Origin: Quillaja saponaria
Lineage: Eukaryota; Streptophyta; Magnoliopsida; Fabales; Quillajaceae
DNA length: 64,000 bases
Reading direction: 5' to 3'
NCBI GenBank assembly: GCA_029379385.1
Contig: CM055618.1
Location: 16,531,071-16,595,070, forward strand
The translations under genes were made by a program, and so were the position numbers. The notes under the pieces were generated by a model. The model ran no database searches, was not told where the DNA came from, and was given only the letters and a program-made list of their open reading frames with translations. Shown here one piece after another: positions 63,936 through 64,000 of this stretch. The stretch's first letter is position 1, and every line of letters begins with the position of its first letter.

Positions 63936-64000
63936 TCGAATCAGAAGGCAAAGGAACCCAAGGAATCGATCGCGAAACCCTGAGCCAGCCCAACCCTAAG

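Noticed and set aside
1..64000. CRISPR arrays, phage or organellar insertions, intact transposons
   Set aside because: None seen; the window is ordinary plant nuclear genic DNA apart from the items reported.

Overview
The window is plant nuclear DNA from a core eudicot. The genes have many short exons with GT/AG introns, intergenic DNA is AT-rich, and the gene set is typical land-plant housekeeping: peroxisomal-type ascorbate peroxidase, plant proteasome subunits, an MLO protein, a thaumatin-like protein and a cold-shock-domain/zinc-knuckle protein. A woody rosid would fit, but the sequence does not settle the species. I see no bacterial, viral, organellar or CRISPR sequence.

Layout. 1-330: tail of a Myb/SANT-like (L10-interacting-MYB type) gene. 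2.4-5.0 kb (+): ascorbate peroxidase, with a frameshift in its C-terminal membrane anchor. 5.4-7.2 kb (-): TPR protein of the POLLENLESS 3-LIKE type. 8.3-10.0 kb (-): a small 65-residue gene model, with a divergent tRNA-Ile(AAT) at 10.1 kb. 10.8-14.6 kb (-): 20S proteasome subunit alpha-4 (PAD1). 15.8-16.4 kb (-): only the last two exons of an ERD7/senescence-domain gene. 17.2-28.1 kb (-): a 29-exon GH38 alpha-mannosidase. 31.1-37.2 kb (-): RPN10, the proteasome ubiquitin receptor. 38.1-42.7 kb (-): a 15-exon MLO gene. 43.4-46.7 kb (+): a decayed NOL1/NOP2/Sun-type RNA methyltransferase pseudogene. 48.4-50.5 kb (+): nodulin-like/NFD4-like transporter, frameshifted near its end. 51.1-54.7 kb (+): calmodulin-lysine N-methyltransferase with three frameshifts. 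56.5-57.7 kb (-): GPI-type thaumatin-like protein with two opposite frameshifts. 62.9-63.9 kb (-): cold-shock-domain protein with seven CCHC knuckles, the last knocked out of frame.

The genes do not form a pathway. PAD1 and RPN10 both belong to the 26S proteasome, but nothing in the sequence suggests co-regulation. The most informative pattern is structural. Five minus-strand genes from 5.4 to 42.7 kb read cleanly through about 7.5 kb of coding sequence. The genes outside that block carry nine single-base frame errors in otherwise well-conserved exons, mostly insertions. Either the base calling is locally poor or several neighbouring genes are decaying; only the methyltransferase at 43-47 kb shows clear substitution-type decay. 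Gene order recalls conserved neighbourhoods of Arabidopsis (PAD1 and PAD2 segments; CaM KMT - thaumatin - CSDP1). I found no convincing undescribed system.
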